The position numbers and the translations under genes were made by a program. Source: Flavobacterium caseinilyticum (GTDB taxonomy: Bacteria; Bacteroidota; Bacteroidia; Flavobacteriales; Flavobacteriaceae). From it: a stretch of DNA of 64,000 nt. The notes beneath the pieces are model-generated. The model ran no database searches. It had not been told where the DNA came from and saw only the letters and a program-made list of their open reading frames with translations. The stretch is from contig NZ_SMFM01000006.1 of assembly GCF_004349085.1 (NCBI RefSeq), forward strand, positions 143,436 to 207,435, in the 5' to 3' direction. Below, piece by piece: positions 41,925 through 50,834 of this stretch. Each line of letters opens with the position of its first letter. The first letter of the stretch is position 1.

Positions 41925-43469
41925 ATGGAAAACTTCAGAAATATCAATCCTGTAAAGGTCAATAAAGCAACAATAATAAACCTCGAAAAGGGCAAATTAC
42001 CGCCACAGGTTCTCGATTTAGAGGAGGCTGTATTGGGTGCCATGATGATTGACAAAAAAGGGGTTGATGATGTAATTGACATTCTGCAGCCCGATGCTTT
42101 TTACAAAGAAGCACACAAACATATATTTGAGGCTATCGTGCAACTGTTTACAGAAACACAGCCTATTGACTTATTAACCGTTTCAGCTCAACTTAAGAAA
42201 AATGCCAAATTAGATTTGGCCGGTGGAGATTTTTACTTAATCCAGCTTACGCAAAAGGTTTCCTCCTCGGCTCATATTGAGTTTCATTCCAGGATCATTC
42301 TTCAAAAATTTATTCAACGCAGTTTAATTCGAATATCTTCCGAAATTATCGAGGAATCCTACGATGAAACCACGGATGTTTTTGATTTATTGGACAGAGC
42401 CGAATCCAAATTATACGAAGTAACGCAAGGAAATATCAAACGTAGTTCCGAAACGGCGCAGAGTTTAGTATTGCAAGCCAAAAAACGAATTGAGGAAATT
42501 GCCGGTCAGGAAGGATTGAGTGGTGTTGCAACTGGTTTTGATAAACTGGACAAGATTACTTCAGGTTGGCAGCCGAGTGATTTAATTATTATAGCGGCAA
42601 GACCTGCAATGGGTAAGACCGCATTTGTATTATCGATGGCTCGAAATATGGCAATTGATTTCGGAATGCCAGTTGCATTATTCTCTTTGGAGATGGCATC
42701 GGTTCAGTTAATCACTCGTTTGATATCCTCAGAAACAGGGTTGTCATCGGAGAAATTGCGTACCGGAAAACTGGAAAAGCACGAATGGGAACAGTTGAGT
42801 ACTAAAGTTAAAAATTTAGAAAAAGCACCGCTATTTATTGATGATACCCCTTCATTATCGATTTTTGATTTACGGGCAAAAGCGAGACGTTTGGTCTCAC
42901 AACATGGAATCCGAATCATAATTGTCGATTATTTGCAATTAATGACGGCCGGAGGAAACGGAAAAGGCGGAGGAAATAGAGAGCAGGAGATTTCTACGAT
43001 TTCCCGAAACTTAAAAGCTTTAGCCAAGGAATTAAACGTTCCTGTAATTGCACTTTCGCAATTGTCGCGTGCGGTAGAAACCCGTGGATCCAGTAAAAGA
43101 CCTTTATTATCTGATTTACGTGAATCGGGAGCGATTGAGCAAGATGCCGATATTGTATCTTTTTTATACCGTCCCGAATATTACAAAATTGACGAATGGG
43201 ATGATGATGAAGCATCACCAACTGCGGGTCAGGCAGAAATAATGATTGCGAAACACCGTAACGGTAGTATTGAAAACGTTCGATTGAAGTTTATAGGTCA
43301 CTTAGGAAAATTTGATAATCTGGAAGATTACAGTGGTGGTTATGATGATTTACCATCCAGTATGAATCAGGATGATAATCCTTTTATTACTAAAAATTTA
43401 CCATCTGCAAATGATGCTTTTGGAAGTAATTTGAATGATCCGGATGATGACAGTGATGTTCCTTTTTAG
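41925..43469 (+). CDS. dnaB: Replicative DNA helicase
   Basis: A 514-residue DnaB. The N-terminal DnaG-interacting domain (LEEAVLGAMMIDKKGVDDVIDILQPDAFYKEAHKHIFEAI) is followed by the RecA-like motor with Walker A AARPAMGKTAF near residue 230, Walker B IIIVDYLQLM, and SRAVETRGSSKRPLLSDLRESGAIEQDAD near the C-terminus. It has no intein. A -7-like TACTTTCG ends only 4 bp before the ATG, so the mRNA leader may be extremely short. Ended by a terminator. Confidence 0.96.
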   Translation: MENFRNINPVKVNKATIINLEKGKLPPQVLDLEEAVLGAMMIDKKGVDDVIDILQPDAFYKEAHKHIFEAIVQLFTETQPIDLLTVSAQLKKNAKLDLAGGDFYLIQLTQKVSSSAHIEFHSRIILQKFIQRSLIRISSEIIEESYDETTDVFDLLDRAESKLYEVTQGNIKRSSETAQSLVLQAKKRIEEIAGQEGLSGVATGFDKLDKITSGWQPSDLIIIAARPAMGKTAFVLSMARNMAIDFGMPVALFSLEMASVQLITRLISSETGLSSEKLRTGKLEKHEWEQLSTKVKNLEKAPLFIDDTPSLSIFDLRAKARRLVSQHGIRIIIVDYLQLMTAGGNGKGGGNREQEISTISRNLKALAKELNVPVIALSQLSRAVETRGSSKRPLLSDLRESGAIEQDADIVSFLYRPEYYKIDEWDDDEASPTAGQAEIMIAKHRNGSIENVRLKFIGHLGKFDNLEDYSGGYDDLPSSMNQDDNPFITKNLPSANDAFGSNLNDPDDDSDVPF

Positions 43470-43509
43470 AAACGATAAAACATTGCTATTTATTAATTCA
43501 CTTAATATG

Positions 43510-43543
43510 AAAAGCCTAAATTAATTTTGATTTAGGCTTTTTG
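43510..43543 (+). terminator. Terminator after dnaB
   Basis: AAAAGCCTAAAT and ATTTAGGCTTTT pair around TAATTTTG and are followed by a T-run. Confidence 0.85.
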
Positions 43544-43635
43544 ATTTTATATATACACTCCGTTTTGTTAAAATAATAAAAAATAGTAGTTTAGCTTTTG
43601 AATTTTAAATTACATTGCACCAAATCTCAAAGCCT

Positions 43636-44028
43636 ATGTCACAAGAAACTACTTCAGAAGGGAAAATTCAAAGGAAATCGATTAATGCCATTCCATTAAA
43701 AACGGCACAAAAATGGGCCAAACGTTGGACTAAACGAGAAGGTAATTATAATAAACACCATGATGTCAATGCTTTTTTGATTCCTAAAATTGATCTACTG
43801 GAAGTTTTAGCAGAAGGAGTAGATGCGGTGAGAGCTTATATTGGAGTGAATGATGAAGGCGTTGAAAAGTTAATGATCGTAGGAACAAAATATAATCCTG
43901 CTACAGGAATTTATGTTGATATAATCACGCAAGGCGTTGGCGATACTGCAGGTTTAGGCGATGATATATACGATTTTACAGAGCCTTGCCCGCCAGCGGG
44001 TGATCCTGAAAGTGCATTAAATTTCTAG
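43636..44028 (+). CDS. Conserved protein of unknown function, first gene of a two-component operon
   Basis: 130 residues from ATG 43636 (MSQETTSEGKIQRKS); the TTG seven codons upstream is not needed. It has no signal peptide or membrane helix. A basic segment (IPLKTAQKWAKRWTKREGNYNKHHDVNAFLIPKIDL) is followed by an alpha-beta region with DAVRAYIGVNDEGVEKLMIVGTKY and an acidic, Gly-rich tail ending CPPAGDPESALNF. I know no family for it. It abuts a membrane protein and a histidine kinase/regulator pair in one operon, so it may feed a signal into that system. Confidence 0.7.
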   Translation: MSQETTSEGKIQRKSINAIPLKTAQKWAKRWTKREGNYNKHHDVNAFLIPKIDLLEVLAEGVDAVRAYIGVNDEGVEKLMIVGTKYNPATGIYVDIITQGVGDTAGLGDDIYDFTEPCPPAGDPESALNF

Positions 44029-44034
44029 TTGGTA

Positions 44035-44676
44035 ATGTGGAGTTTATTTGCAAATATTGGGTATTTAATTTTATTCCTTAACCTGATTTTATTTATTAAA
44101 GGCGTCCGCAATAATGGGAAAGCCTACTCAATTTTTACTTGGTATCTTGGTGTAATTTTTTTAATCCAAATTACCTCAATGACCTTGAAGAATTTTAATA
44201 TTAATAACTTATATCTCTCGCATTTTTATTTCATTGGTCAATTTGTACTTCTGAGTCTTTTTTATTTAGATATTTTAAAGGAAGAAATTCAAAAAAAAAC
44301 AGTAAAAGTCTGCTTAATCATAGTCTTGCTAGCATTAGGGATACAATATGCGAACGATTTTTCTTTGTTTTTAAAATTTAATCTTTTCGAAATATTTATT
44401 ACTTCCATATTATTGATTTTGTATGCCACTTTTCATTTTTACAATATGCTTAATGAAAAAAAAGACTTTCATTTCATTAATATGGGTGTTTTATTCTATT
44501 TGTTTGGCAGCACAATTTTGTTTCTGGTAGGAAATCTAACGGTTGTTTTAAGTCCAAAAATGAATAAAATCACATGGATTTTGAATAGCATATTGTATGT
44601 CTTGTATCAGATTTTTATATTGGTAGAATGGAAAAAGAGTTTTTCTAAAAAAAGAGAATTTAAAACAATTTTATGA
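44035..44676 (+). CDS. Seven-helix membrane protein of unknown function
   Basis: About 213 residues from ATG 44035 (a TTG six bases upstream is an alternative). Seven hydrophobic helices cover nearly the whole length, with little loop sequence and a basic C-terminus (EWKKSFSKKREFKTIL) in the cytosol. It overlaps the kinase gene by 4 bp (ATGA). The topology and coupling suggest a membrane sensory module for the soluble-domain-poor kinase that follows. No named family is recognised. Confidence 0.72.
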   Translation: MWSLFANIGYLILFLNLILFIKGVRNNGKAYSIFTWYLGVIFLIQITSMTLKNFNINNLYLSHFYFIGQFVLLSLFYLDILKEEIQKKTVKVCLIIVLLALGIQYANDFSLFLKFNLFEIFITSILLILYATFHFYNMLNEKKDFHFINMGVLFYLFGSTILFLVGNLTVVLSPKMNKITWILNSILYVLYQIFILVEWKKSFSKKREFKTIL

Positions 44677-45464
44677 AAGTCAACAGACTGCAGGAAAGTG
44701 AATTAATTGAAATCATAATTTATAGTTTTATTGCTTTCCTTCTGATGGGATTGGTTTTGATATTGTTTTTTTATTTTTCAAGAAAGAAAATCATTCAAAA
44801 GGAATTAGAAAAAAAAGATTTAGAAATCCAGTATCAAAAAGAACTTTTAAGCGCCGTAATTATTACTCAGGAAGAGGAACGCAAGCGTATTGCACAAGAT
44901 TTGCATGACGACATCAGTTCTAAGCTTAATATCGTTTCGCTGAATTCACATTTATTGACCACACCTAATTTATCTCAAAACGAGATTCATGAAATTACAG
45001 CAAACATTATCAATCTTACCGGAAAAGCTTTAGATAATTCAAGAAAAATTGCACACGGTTTGCTGCCTCCAGTTTTAGAAAAATTTGGACTACATGCAGG
45101 AGTGGAAGAATTATGTTTGGAATTTAGCAGTTCCAAAGCTGTAAAAGTAAATTATGAAAACAAAACTGTATTTGATTTCAAAGACATTGATAAACATTTA
45201 CATGTTTTTAGAATTTTGCAAGAACTGATGAATAATTCGCTTCGGCATGGAAAAGCTACCGTTATTACAGTCCTTTTTGAAGAGAATAACGGAATAAAAA
45301 ACTGTTATTATTCGGATAACGGAATTGGTTTTGAAATGAAATCCGATGAAAATAAAAAAGGCTTAGGAATGAAAAATATAGAAAGCAGAATTGCTTTTTT
45401 AAATGGTAAAATGACTTTAGAATCTGCATTAAATAAAGGAATTTCAGTAGTTTTTAATTTTTAA
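44673..45464 (+). CDS. Sensor histidine kinase, HisKA_3/NarX type
   Basis: A 263-residue kinase with a single N-terminal membrane helix (IYSFIAFLLMGLVLILFFYF) and almost no extracytoplasmic part. A coiled region leads to the phosphoacceptor QEEERKRIAQDLHDDISSKL (His in DLHDD). The ATPase domain has N-box ELMNNSLRHG, G1 DNGIG and G2 KGLGMKNIESRI. The lack of a sensor domain suggests that the neighbouring seven-helix protein senses the signal. The response regulator gene follows after 3 bp. Confidence 0.92.
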   Translation: MKVNRLQESELIEIIIYSFIAFLLMGLVLILFFYFSRKKIIQKELEKKDLEIQYQKELLSAVIITQEEERKRIAQDLHDDISSKLNIVSLNSHLLTTPNLSQNEIHEITANIINLTGKALDNSRKIAHGLLPPVLEKFGLHAGVEELCLEFSSSKAVKVNYENKTVFDFKDIDKHLHVFRILQELMNNSLRHGKATVITVLFEENNGIKNCYYSDNGIGFEMKSDENKKGLGMKNIESRIAFLNGKMTLESALNKGISVVFNF

Positions 45465-45467
45465 AAA

Positions 45468-46136
45468 ATGAGCAAAACCATAAAAATAATATTAGTGGAT
45501 GATGAGATTCTTTTTAGAAAAGGAATTTCTTTTTTATTGGGCCGTGAACAAAATATTGACATCATTTTTGAAGCGTCAAACGGGGATGAATTGATTTCTT
45601 TTCTCCAAAACAATAAGAATAATCATCCGGATATTATCATCATGGACTTAAAAATGCCCGGAATCAATGGCGTTGAAGCAACTAAGATTATTCATGTGGA
45701 ATTTCCAAAACTAAAAATCATAGCTCTGACCAGTTACGATTCAAAGTCCTTTGTTGCCAATATGATTGATGTAGGTGCGGTTTCGTATTTGATAAAAAAC
45801 GCAACCCCGCAAGAATTGATTACAACTATAAATGAAGTTGCTGAAAAAGGTTTTTACTACACGGATTATGTCATGAAAATTATTCAGGATGATTTCTTGA
45901 CAAATAAAAAGACCAAGAGCACCTTTGACAGCAACTTTCTTAGTCCACGGGAGATTGAAGTACTAAAACTTATTTGTACACAAAAAACCGCGGCGGAAAT
46001 TGCTGAAGAGCTTTTTATAAGTCCCCGAACCGTAGAGGGACATAGAAACAATCTTCTGTTGAAAACCGAATCCAGAAACATTGCCGGTCTGGTCGTGTAC
46101 GCCGTTCAGAATGAGTATATGATGTTGAAAGATTAA
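45468..46136 (+). CDS. Response regulator, NarL/LuxR family
   Basis: A 222-residue protein. The receiver domain has the acidic pair VDDE, the phosphoacceptor in IIIMDLKMPG and the conserved Lys in YLIKNATP. The C-terminal LuxR helix-turn-helix is LSPREIEVLKLICTQKTAAEIAEELFISPRTVEGHRNNL. It is the output of the operon 43636-46136. It is also one of two regulators in the window whose type could bind TAC...GTA dyads such as TTACGG-N4-CCGTAA, but no such site precedes its own operon. Confidence 0.93.
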   Translation: MSKTIKIILVDDEILFRKGISFLLGREQNIDIIFEASNGDELISFLQNNKNNHPDIIIMDLKMPGINGVEATKIIHVEFPKLKIIALTSYDSKSFVANMIDVGAVSYLIKNATPQELITTINEVAEKGFYYTDYVMKIIQDDFLTNKKTKSTFDSNFLSPREIEVLKLICTQKTAAEIAEELFISPRTVEGHRNNLLLKTESRNIAGLVVYAVQNEYMMLKD

Positions 46137-46137
46137 T

Positions 46138-46176
46138 TCCCCAAGGAACTGCGGGGGATAATGGTTTTTTTTTATT
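46138..46176 (+). terminator. Terminator of the two-component operon
   Basis: TTCCCC and GGGGGA pair around AAGGAACTGC, and a T-run follows ATGG. It lies immediately after the regulator stop. Confidence 0.7.
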
Positions 46177-46242
46177 GTCTGGAGCAAAATTGACATAGTG
46201 ATTCTTCAAAAGAATCAATCAATCTTCCATTTTATCAACATT

Positions 46243-46383
46243 TTACAAAGTAAGATGTTGGTAGCAAAGTATATAAAAAGTGATTATCAGTATTACTAAT
46301 AAACATAATCCAATTTTTTTTAACAAATTCATTGGATTGAATGGGTCATTGCTTTCTTTTGGATTCATTACTAAATTTTTCAT
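46243..46383 (-). CDS. Possible small single-pass membrane protein
   Basis: A 46-codon minus-strand frame. Its product has a short polar head (MKNLVMNPKESNDPFNPMN) and one strongly hydrophobic helix (GLCLLVILIITFYILCY). The composition is that of a real small membrane protein rather than random AT-rich sequence. No clear promoter was found, and homologues are unknown to me. Confidence 0.4.
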   Translation of the reverse strand: MKNLVMNPKESNDPFNPMNLLKKIGLCLLVILIITFYILCYQHLTL

Positions 46384-46522
46384 TTTAGGTTGATTAAGTG
46401 ATATCTGCGAATTTAGGATTAAGATATAGTTTGGCTATGCGTATTTTTACGTGTTTTTTTAAAAAGCGATTATAAAACTTCATTTAAACGTTAAATTTTA
46501 ATCATTTGAAGTCGTTACTTTC

Positions 46523-46530
46523 TATCTTTG
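46523..46530 (+). promoter_or_regulatory. -7 box of the 46552 gene
   Basis: TATCTTTG lies 22 bp before ATG 46552, which fixes the start there rather than at the upstream in-frame codon at 46528. Confidence 0.5.
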
Positions 46531-46551
46531 AGATATATAAATTACTGCAAG

Positions 46552-47811
46552 ATGCTCAAGAAACTCTTCTATATATTCCTTTTTCTATTATCCATAGCTG
46601 CCAAAGCTTCTTTTATTTTGGTTCCAATGGATGAAACCTCGCAGAAAAATCATCTGAAAGCGTATGGAATTACATTTTGGTGTTTAGAAAAAAATTACAA
46701 AGCAAGTTGGTTACTTAATTATCGCGGAGGTTCCTTTTTACTTCCTGACGCCGAGGAAATTCGTAAAGAATGCCAGATTCGAGGTGTCAGTTTTGAATTA
46801 ATTTCTGATGCGCAAGAATTGGCAATCTTAAATGAAATCTCCAGTCCTTCCCAAAATATGGAATCCGTAGTGTTAGAAAAAGCACCAAAGATTGCCGTTT
46901 ACACCCCTAAAGGAAAACAACCATGGGACGATGCTGTAACTTTGGTTTTGACGTATGCTGAAATTCCTTTTACTCCCATTTATGATGAAGAAGTGCTTAG
47001 TGATCAATTATTGCTTTATGATTGGTTACACTTACATCATGAAGATTTCACAGGTCAGTATGGCAAATTCTACGGCGCTTATAAAAATGTGCCCTGGTAT
47101 ATCGAACAAAAGAAAGAAGCTGAAACATTAGCTTCCAAACTGGGATATTCTAAAGTGTCTAATGAAAAGGGAGCAGTAGCCAAAAAAATCAGGGATTTTG
47201 TAATAGGAGGAGGATTTATGTTTGCGATGTGTTCTGCGACGGATAGTTTTGATATTGCTTTGGCAGCTGACGGACTTGATATTTGCGAAGCCATGTTTGA
47301 TGGGGATGCCAGTGAAGGAAATTACCAATCAAAGATTAAGTACAGTAATTCTTTTGCTTTTAAGGATTTTACTTTAGAAAGAAGACCCGAGCAATATGAA
47401 TTTTCGGATATTGATATGACTTCAAAAAGACGAATTCCTATGGATAAAGATTATTTCACTTTGATGGAATTTTCAGCTAAATGGGATCCAATTCCGAGTA
47501 TGTTGTGTCAAAATCACACGCAGTTGGTAAAAGGGTTTATGGGGCAAACTACAGCATTTGATGCGTCTTTAATAAAATCAAATGTGTTGGTTATGGGATC
47601 ATGCGAACTTAATGGGGAAGCACGTTATATTCATGGGCAAAAAGGGAAAGGAATGTTCACGTTTTATGGTGGACACGATCCCGAAGATTTTCAGCATCAG
47701 GTGGGTGATCCGCCAACTGTTTTGGACTTGCATCCCAATTCACCTGGATATCGATTGATTTTGAATAACGTTTTATTTCCTGCAGCCAGAAAGAAAAAAT
47801 TGAAAACATAA
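46552..47811 (+). CDS. Exported protein commonly labelled asparagine synthetase B, probably amidotransferase-like
   Basis: 419 residues from ATG 46552 with a signal peptide (SIAAKA). The N-terminal SFILVPMDETSQKNHLKAYGITFWCLEKNYKASWLLNYRGGSFLLPD resembles Flavobacteriia proteins annotated as asparagine synthetase B. However, there is no Ntn glutaminase Cys2 and no PP-loop SGGxDS motif. The middle and C-terminus (KIAVYTPKGKQPWDDAVTLVL, GGGFMFAMCSATDSFDIALAA, FTFYGGHDPEDFQHQ) look like a ThuA or class I glutamine-amidotransferase-like fold. The product is periplasmic. It is convergent with the cyanophycin genes; a link to them is possible but unproven. Confidence 0.7.
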   Translation: MLKKLFYIFLFLLSIAAKASFILVPMDETSQKNHLKAYGITFWCLEKNYKASWLLNYRGGSFLLPDAEEIRKECQIRGVSFELISDAQELAILNEISSPSQNMESVVLEKAPKIAVYTPKGKQPWDDAVTLVLTYAEIPFTPIYDEEVLSDQLLLYDWLHLHHEDFTGQYGKFYGAYKNVPWYIEQKKEAETLASKLGYSKVSNEKGAVAKKIRDFVIGGGFMFAMCSATDSFDIALAADGLDICEAMFDGDASEGNYQSKIKYSNSFAFKDFTLERRPEQYEFSDIDMTSKRRIPMDKDYFTLMEFSAKWDPIPSMLCQNHTQLVKGFMGQTTAFDASLIKSNVLVMGSCELNGEARYIHGQKGKGMFTFYGGHDPEDFQHQVGDPPTVLDLHPNSPGYRLILNNVLFPAARKKKLKT

Positions 47812-47818
47812 TGTAAAA

Positions 47819-47855
47819 AAATAAGCCAATCGAATTCGACTGGCTTATTTTTTTT
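47819..47855. terminator. Bidirectional terminator
   Basis: AATAAGCCA and TGGCTTATT flank TCGA-ATTCGA; together they form an almost perfect palindrome followed by a T-run. Confidence 0.85.
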
Positions 47856-47856
47856 A

Positions 47857-47935
47857 GCCCTGATGGCAGTGACATCCTTTCTTTGCCTTCTTTAGGCAGA
47901 GAAAGATATAACGGACAGCAGGATTAGCTCCTGAA
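47857..47935. repeat. Flavobacteriia-type dispersed hairpin repeat
   Basis: AGCCCTGATGGCAGTGACATCC, then a CTTTCTTTGCCT/AGGCAGAGAAAG hairpin, then ATATAACGGACAGCAGGATTAGCTCC. From memory, this scaffold with a variable hairpin recurs at gene ends in Flavobacterium genomes. It lies just after the cphA stop codon. Confidence 0.55.
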
Positions 47936-47939
47936 AAAA

Positions 47940-50564
47940 TTACACCACTCCGTGTTCATTTTCTTTGTCTAAATATTCTTGTACAATATCAATTGCATTG
48001 GTCACTACGTCACTTAAAGCAGTGATGAAACTTCCTTCTTCGGCAGAGTTTATAGCATGTTTTATCGCTTCGGTTTCTTTAGGGATAATTTCATAGGTAA
48101 CGGTTTTACCGGAAGCTTTGATTCCATCTAGAATTAAATTAATAATTTCATCTTCAGTTCTTCCTCTCAGGTATTTTTCTTGTCGGATGATAATATGGTC
48201 AAACATTCGGGCGGCAATAGCAGCACATTCCTTAATGTCTTCGTCACGACGGTCACCTACTCCTGCTATAATTCCAATTTTCTTCGAAGCATCCACACTT
48301 TGAAGGTATTCTTCAACTCCTTTATAACCGGATGCATTGTGAGCAAAATCAATTAGTACTTTGAATTTTTTGAATTCAAAAATATTCATACGACCTGGCG
48401 TTTGAGCGGCACTTGGAATAAAAGTTTGTAAAGACAAGCTGATATCTTCGGTTTTGAAGCCCCATAAATAACTCGCTAAAGTGGCTGCAAGGACATTGGC
48501 AATCATGAATTTCGCTTTTCCGCCCATTGTTAACGGTACATGAGTCGCACGCTCGATTCGGATTTTCCATTCTCCTTTTTTGATAGTGATATATCCATTT
48601 TCATATACTGCAACTGTTTTTCCTTCAGCACAAAGTTTTTTGATAAAATCACTGTCTTCGCTCAAACTAAAATAAGCTACATTACAAGTCAGATCCTGAC
48701 CTAATTTTACACACTGCTGATCATCACCATTCAAAACAGCCCATCCACTTTTCTTGATGCTTTTGACCACTGTTGCTTTAACTTTGGCCAAATCATCTAA
48801 AGTATGAATGTCACTTATACCCAAATGGTCTTCCTGGATATTAGTCACCACTCCGATATCACAGCGGCTAAAACCCAAACCAGAACGAAGAATTCCACCT
48901 CTGGCAGTTTCCAAGACAGCAAATTCCACCGTTGGATCTCTCAAAATATACTCGGCACTTAGCGGTCCTGTTGTATCGCCTTTTTCCATCATGTGATTTT
49001 GAACATAAATCCCGTCTGATGTAGTGAATCCTACTTTGAATCCGTTATTTTTTACAATGTGCGCCAAAAGTCGGGTAGTGGTGGTTTTTCCATTTGTTCC
49101 CGTCACGGCAATTATAGGAATACGGCACGATTTTCCCGGAGGATATAACATGTCAATTACCGGTGCAGCAACGTTTCTTGGTAATCCTTCAGAAGGCGCA
49201 AGGTGCATTCTAAAACCGGGAGCCGCGTTGACTTCCAGAATTACGCCGCCATTTTCTTTTAACGGTTGTGTTAAATTTTCGGCCATAATATCAACTCCGC
49301 AAACATCGAGTCCAATAACTCTTGAAATTCTTTCTGCAAGAAAGATGTTTTCCGGGTGCATCATATCAGTCACGTCTACAGAAGTTCCGCCAGTGCTTAA
49401 ATTTGCGGTAGATTTTAAAAATACAATTTCACCAATTCTTGGAATGGTTTCCAAAGTGTAGCTCAGCTTTTCTAATAAATCTTCGGTATCACGGTCAACA
49501 TCAATTTGAGTCAGTACATTTTCATGACCATAACCTCTTCTTGGGTCCAGATTCGTGGTATCAATTAACTGTTGAATGTTGTCCGTTCCATTTCCTATTA
49601 CGTGTGCAGGAACTCTTTTTGCGGCAGCAACTAATTTATTATCGATAACCAATATTCTAAAGTCGAAACCAGTTATAAATTTTTCTACAATGACACGTTT
49701 TCCATAGGTTTGTGCAAAAGCTAAACCGGCAACCGCATCCTCCCAGTTGGTTACATTAATAGAAGCACCTTTTCCGTGATTTCCGCCTAAAGGTTTTAGG
49801 ACAATAGGATAGCCAATTTTCTGGATTACTTCAGCTAAACTTTCTTCGTCTACACAAATGCTTCCGCTCGCTACAGGAATGGAGGCCATTTCTAGCATTT
49901 TTTTAGTTTGTTCTTTATTGCAGGCAATATCTACTGCAATGCTGCTGGTTTTACAGGTGATTGTTGCCTGAAAACGCATTTGATTGATACCATATCCAAG
50001 TTGTACCAATGAGTTTGTTCCAAGACGTATCCAAGGAATATCTCTGGAAACAGCCTCTTCTACAATACTTCCGGTGCTTGGTCCAAGTCTCACGCGTTCG
50101 CGTATTTCGCGCATTTTCTGTAAATCGGCATTTAGGTCATATTCAGTTCCTGCAATTAATGCTTCGGCAATAGCAACAGAGGATTCTGCTGCAAAAAGGC
50201 CTACATTTTCTTCTGTATAACTGAAAACTACATTATACGTTCCGGGAGTTTTAGTTTCTCTTGTTCTACCAAAACCGGTTTCCATTCCGGCAAGCGACTG
50301 AATTTCGAGTGCAATATGTTCGATGACATGTCCCATCCAGGTTCCGCGTTCTACTCTGGAAAAAAATCCGCCTCGACAACCTTCAGAACATCGGTGTTCG
50401 ATCATTGAAGGAAACATTGCTTCAATTCGTTCTTTAAATCCGTCTATTTTATTGGTGGGAAATTGCTCCATTTCTTCCAAATCCAAACGCATTTGGATTA
50501 ATTTTTTTCTTTGAATACTCCAGATATTCGGACCACGAAGGGCTTGTACTTTAATTATTTTCAT
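47940..50564 (-). CDS. cphA: Cyanophycin synthetase
   Basis: An 874-residue, three-part ligase. The N-terminal domain is about 1-160 (IKVQALRGPNIWSI). The ATP-grasp domain is about 200-480 (VLKPLGGNHGKGASINV, VIVEKFITGFDFRILVID, VILEVNAAPGFRMHL). The Mur-ligase-like domain is about 490-874 with P-loop VTGTNGKTTTTRLLAHI and FAHNASGYKGVEEYL. It polymerises Asp and Arg into multi-L-arginyl-poly-L-aspartate storage granules. Length equals that of cyanobacterial CphA1. It is divergent from cyanophycinase. Confidence 0.95.
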   Translation of the reverse strand: MKIIKVQALRGPNIWSIQRKKLIQMRLDLEEMEQFPTNKIDGFKERIEAMFPSMIEHRCSEGCRGGFFSRVERGTWMGHVIEHIALEIQSLAGMETGFGRTRETKTPGTYNVVFSYTEENVGLFAAESSVAIAEALIAGTEYDLNADLQKMREIRERVRLGPSTGSIVEEAVSRDIPWIRLGTNSLVQLGYGINQMRFQATITCKTSSIAVDIACNKEQTKKMLEMASIPVASGSICVDEESLAEVIQKIGYPIVLKPLGGNHGKGASINVTNWEDAVAGLAFAQTYGKRVIVEKFITGFDFRILVIDNKLVAAAKRVPAHVIGNGTDNIQQLIDTTNLDPRRGYGHENVLTQIDVDRDTEDLLEKLSYTLETIPRIGEIVFLKSTANLSTGGTSVDVTDMMHPENIFLAERISRVIGLDVCGVDIMAENLTQPLKENGGVILEVNAAPGFRMHLAPSEGLPRNVAAPVIDMLYPPGKSCRIPIIAVTGTNGKTTTTRLLAHIVKNNGFKVGFTTSDGIYVQNHMMEKGDTTGPLSAEYILRDPTVEFAVLETARGGILRSGLGFSRCDIGVVTNIQEDHLGISDIHTLDDLAKVKATVVKSIKKSGWAVLNGDDQQCVKLGQDLTCNVAYFSLSEDSDFIKKLCAEGKTVAVYENGYITIKKGEWKIRIERATHVPLTMGGKAKFMIANVLAATLASYLWGFKTEDISLSLQTFIPSAAQTPGRMNIFEFKKFKVLIDFAHNASGYKGVEEYLQSVDASKKIGIIAGVGDRRDEDIKECAAIAARMFDHIIIRQEKYLRGRTEDEIINLILDGIKASGKTVTYEIIPKETEAIKHAINSAEEGSFITALSDVVTNAIDIVQEYLDKENEHGVV

Positions 50565-50834
50565 AAAAACGGAAAGATTATTTTTTGTGTAAAAAAGTAG
50601 TTGAATACAAAGGCTTAGTTTTCATTCTTAACCAATAATAATTTGGATAAAAAAAATAAAGTACAATCTAATAATTCAATCTAAATAAGTTAGAATGCAA
50701 CTAAAGTAAAGTTTTTACAATAGTAATCAAAATTTATTCTTTGAAAATTAATTAATATTTATTCTCTATGCAATTATTGAAAAAAAAACACAACTTCAAA
50801 GGCTCTTTTTTATCTTTTTGGTTATTTTTACAAA
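50565..50834. promoter_or_regulatory. Divergent control region between cphA and cphB
   Basis: 270 bp of AT-rich DNA must hold both promoters. A TATCTTTTTGG stretch near 50811 is the likely -7 area of cphB. No riboswitch or clear operator is seen. Confidence 0.4.

Noticed and set aside
48118..50514. Several long plus-strand frames opposite cphA
   Set aside because: They mirror the codon structure of the long cyanophycin synthetase gene and have no independent protein features.
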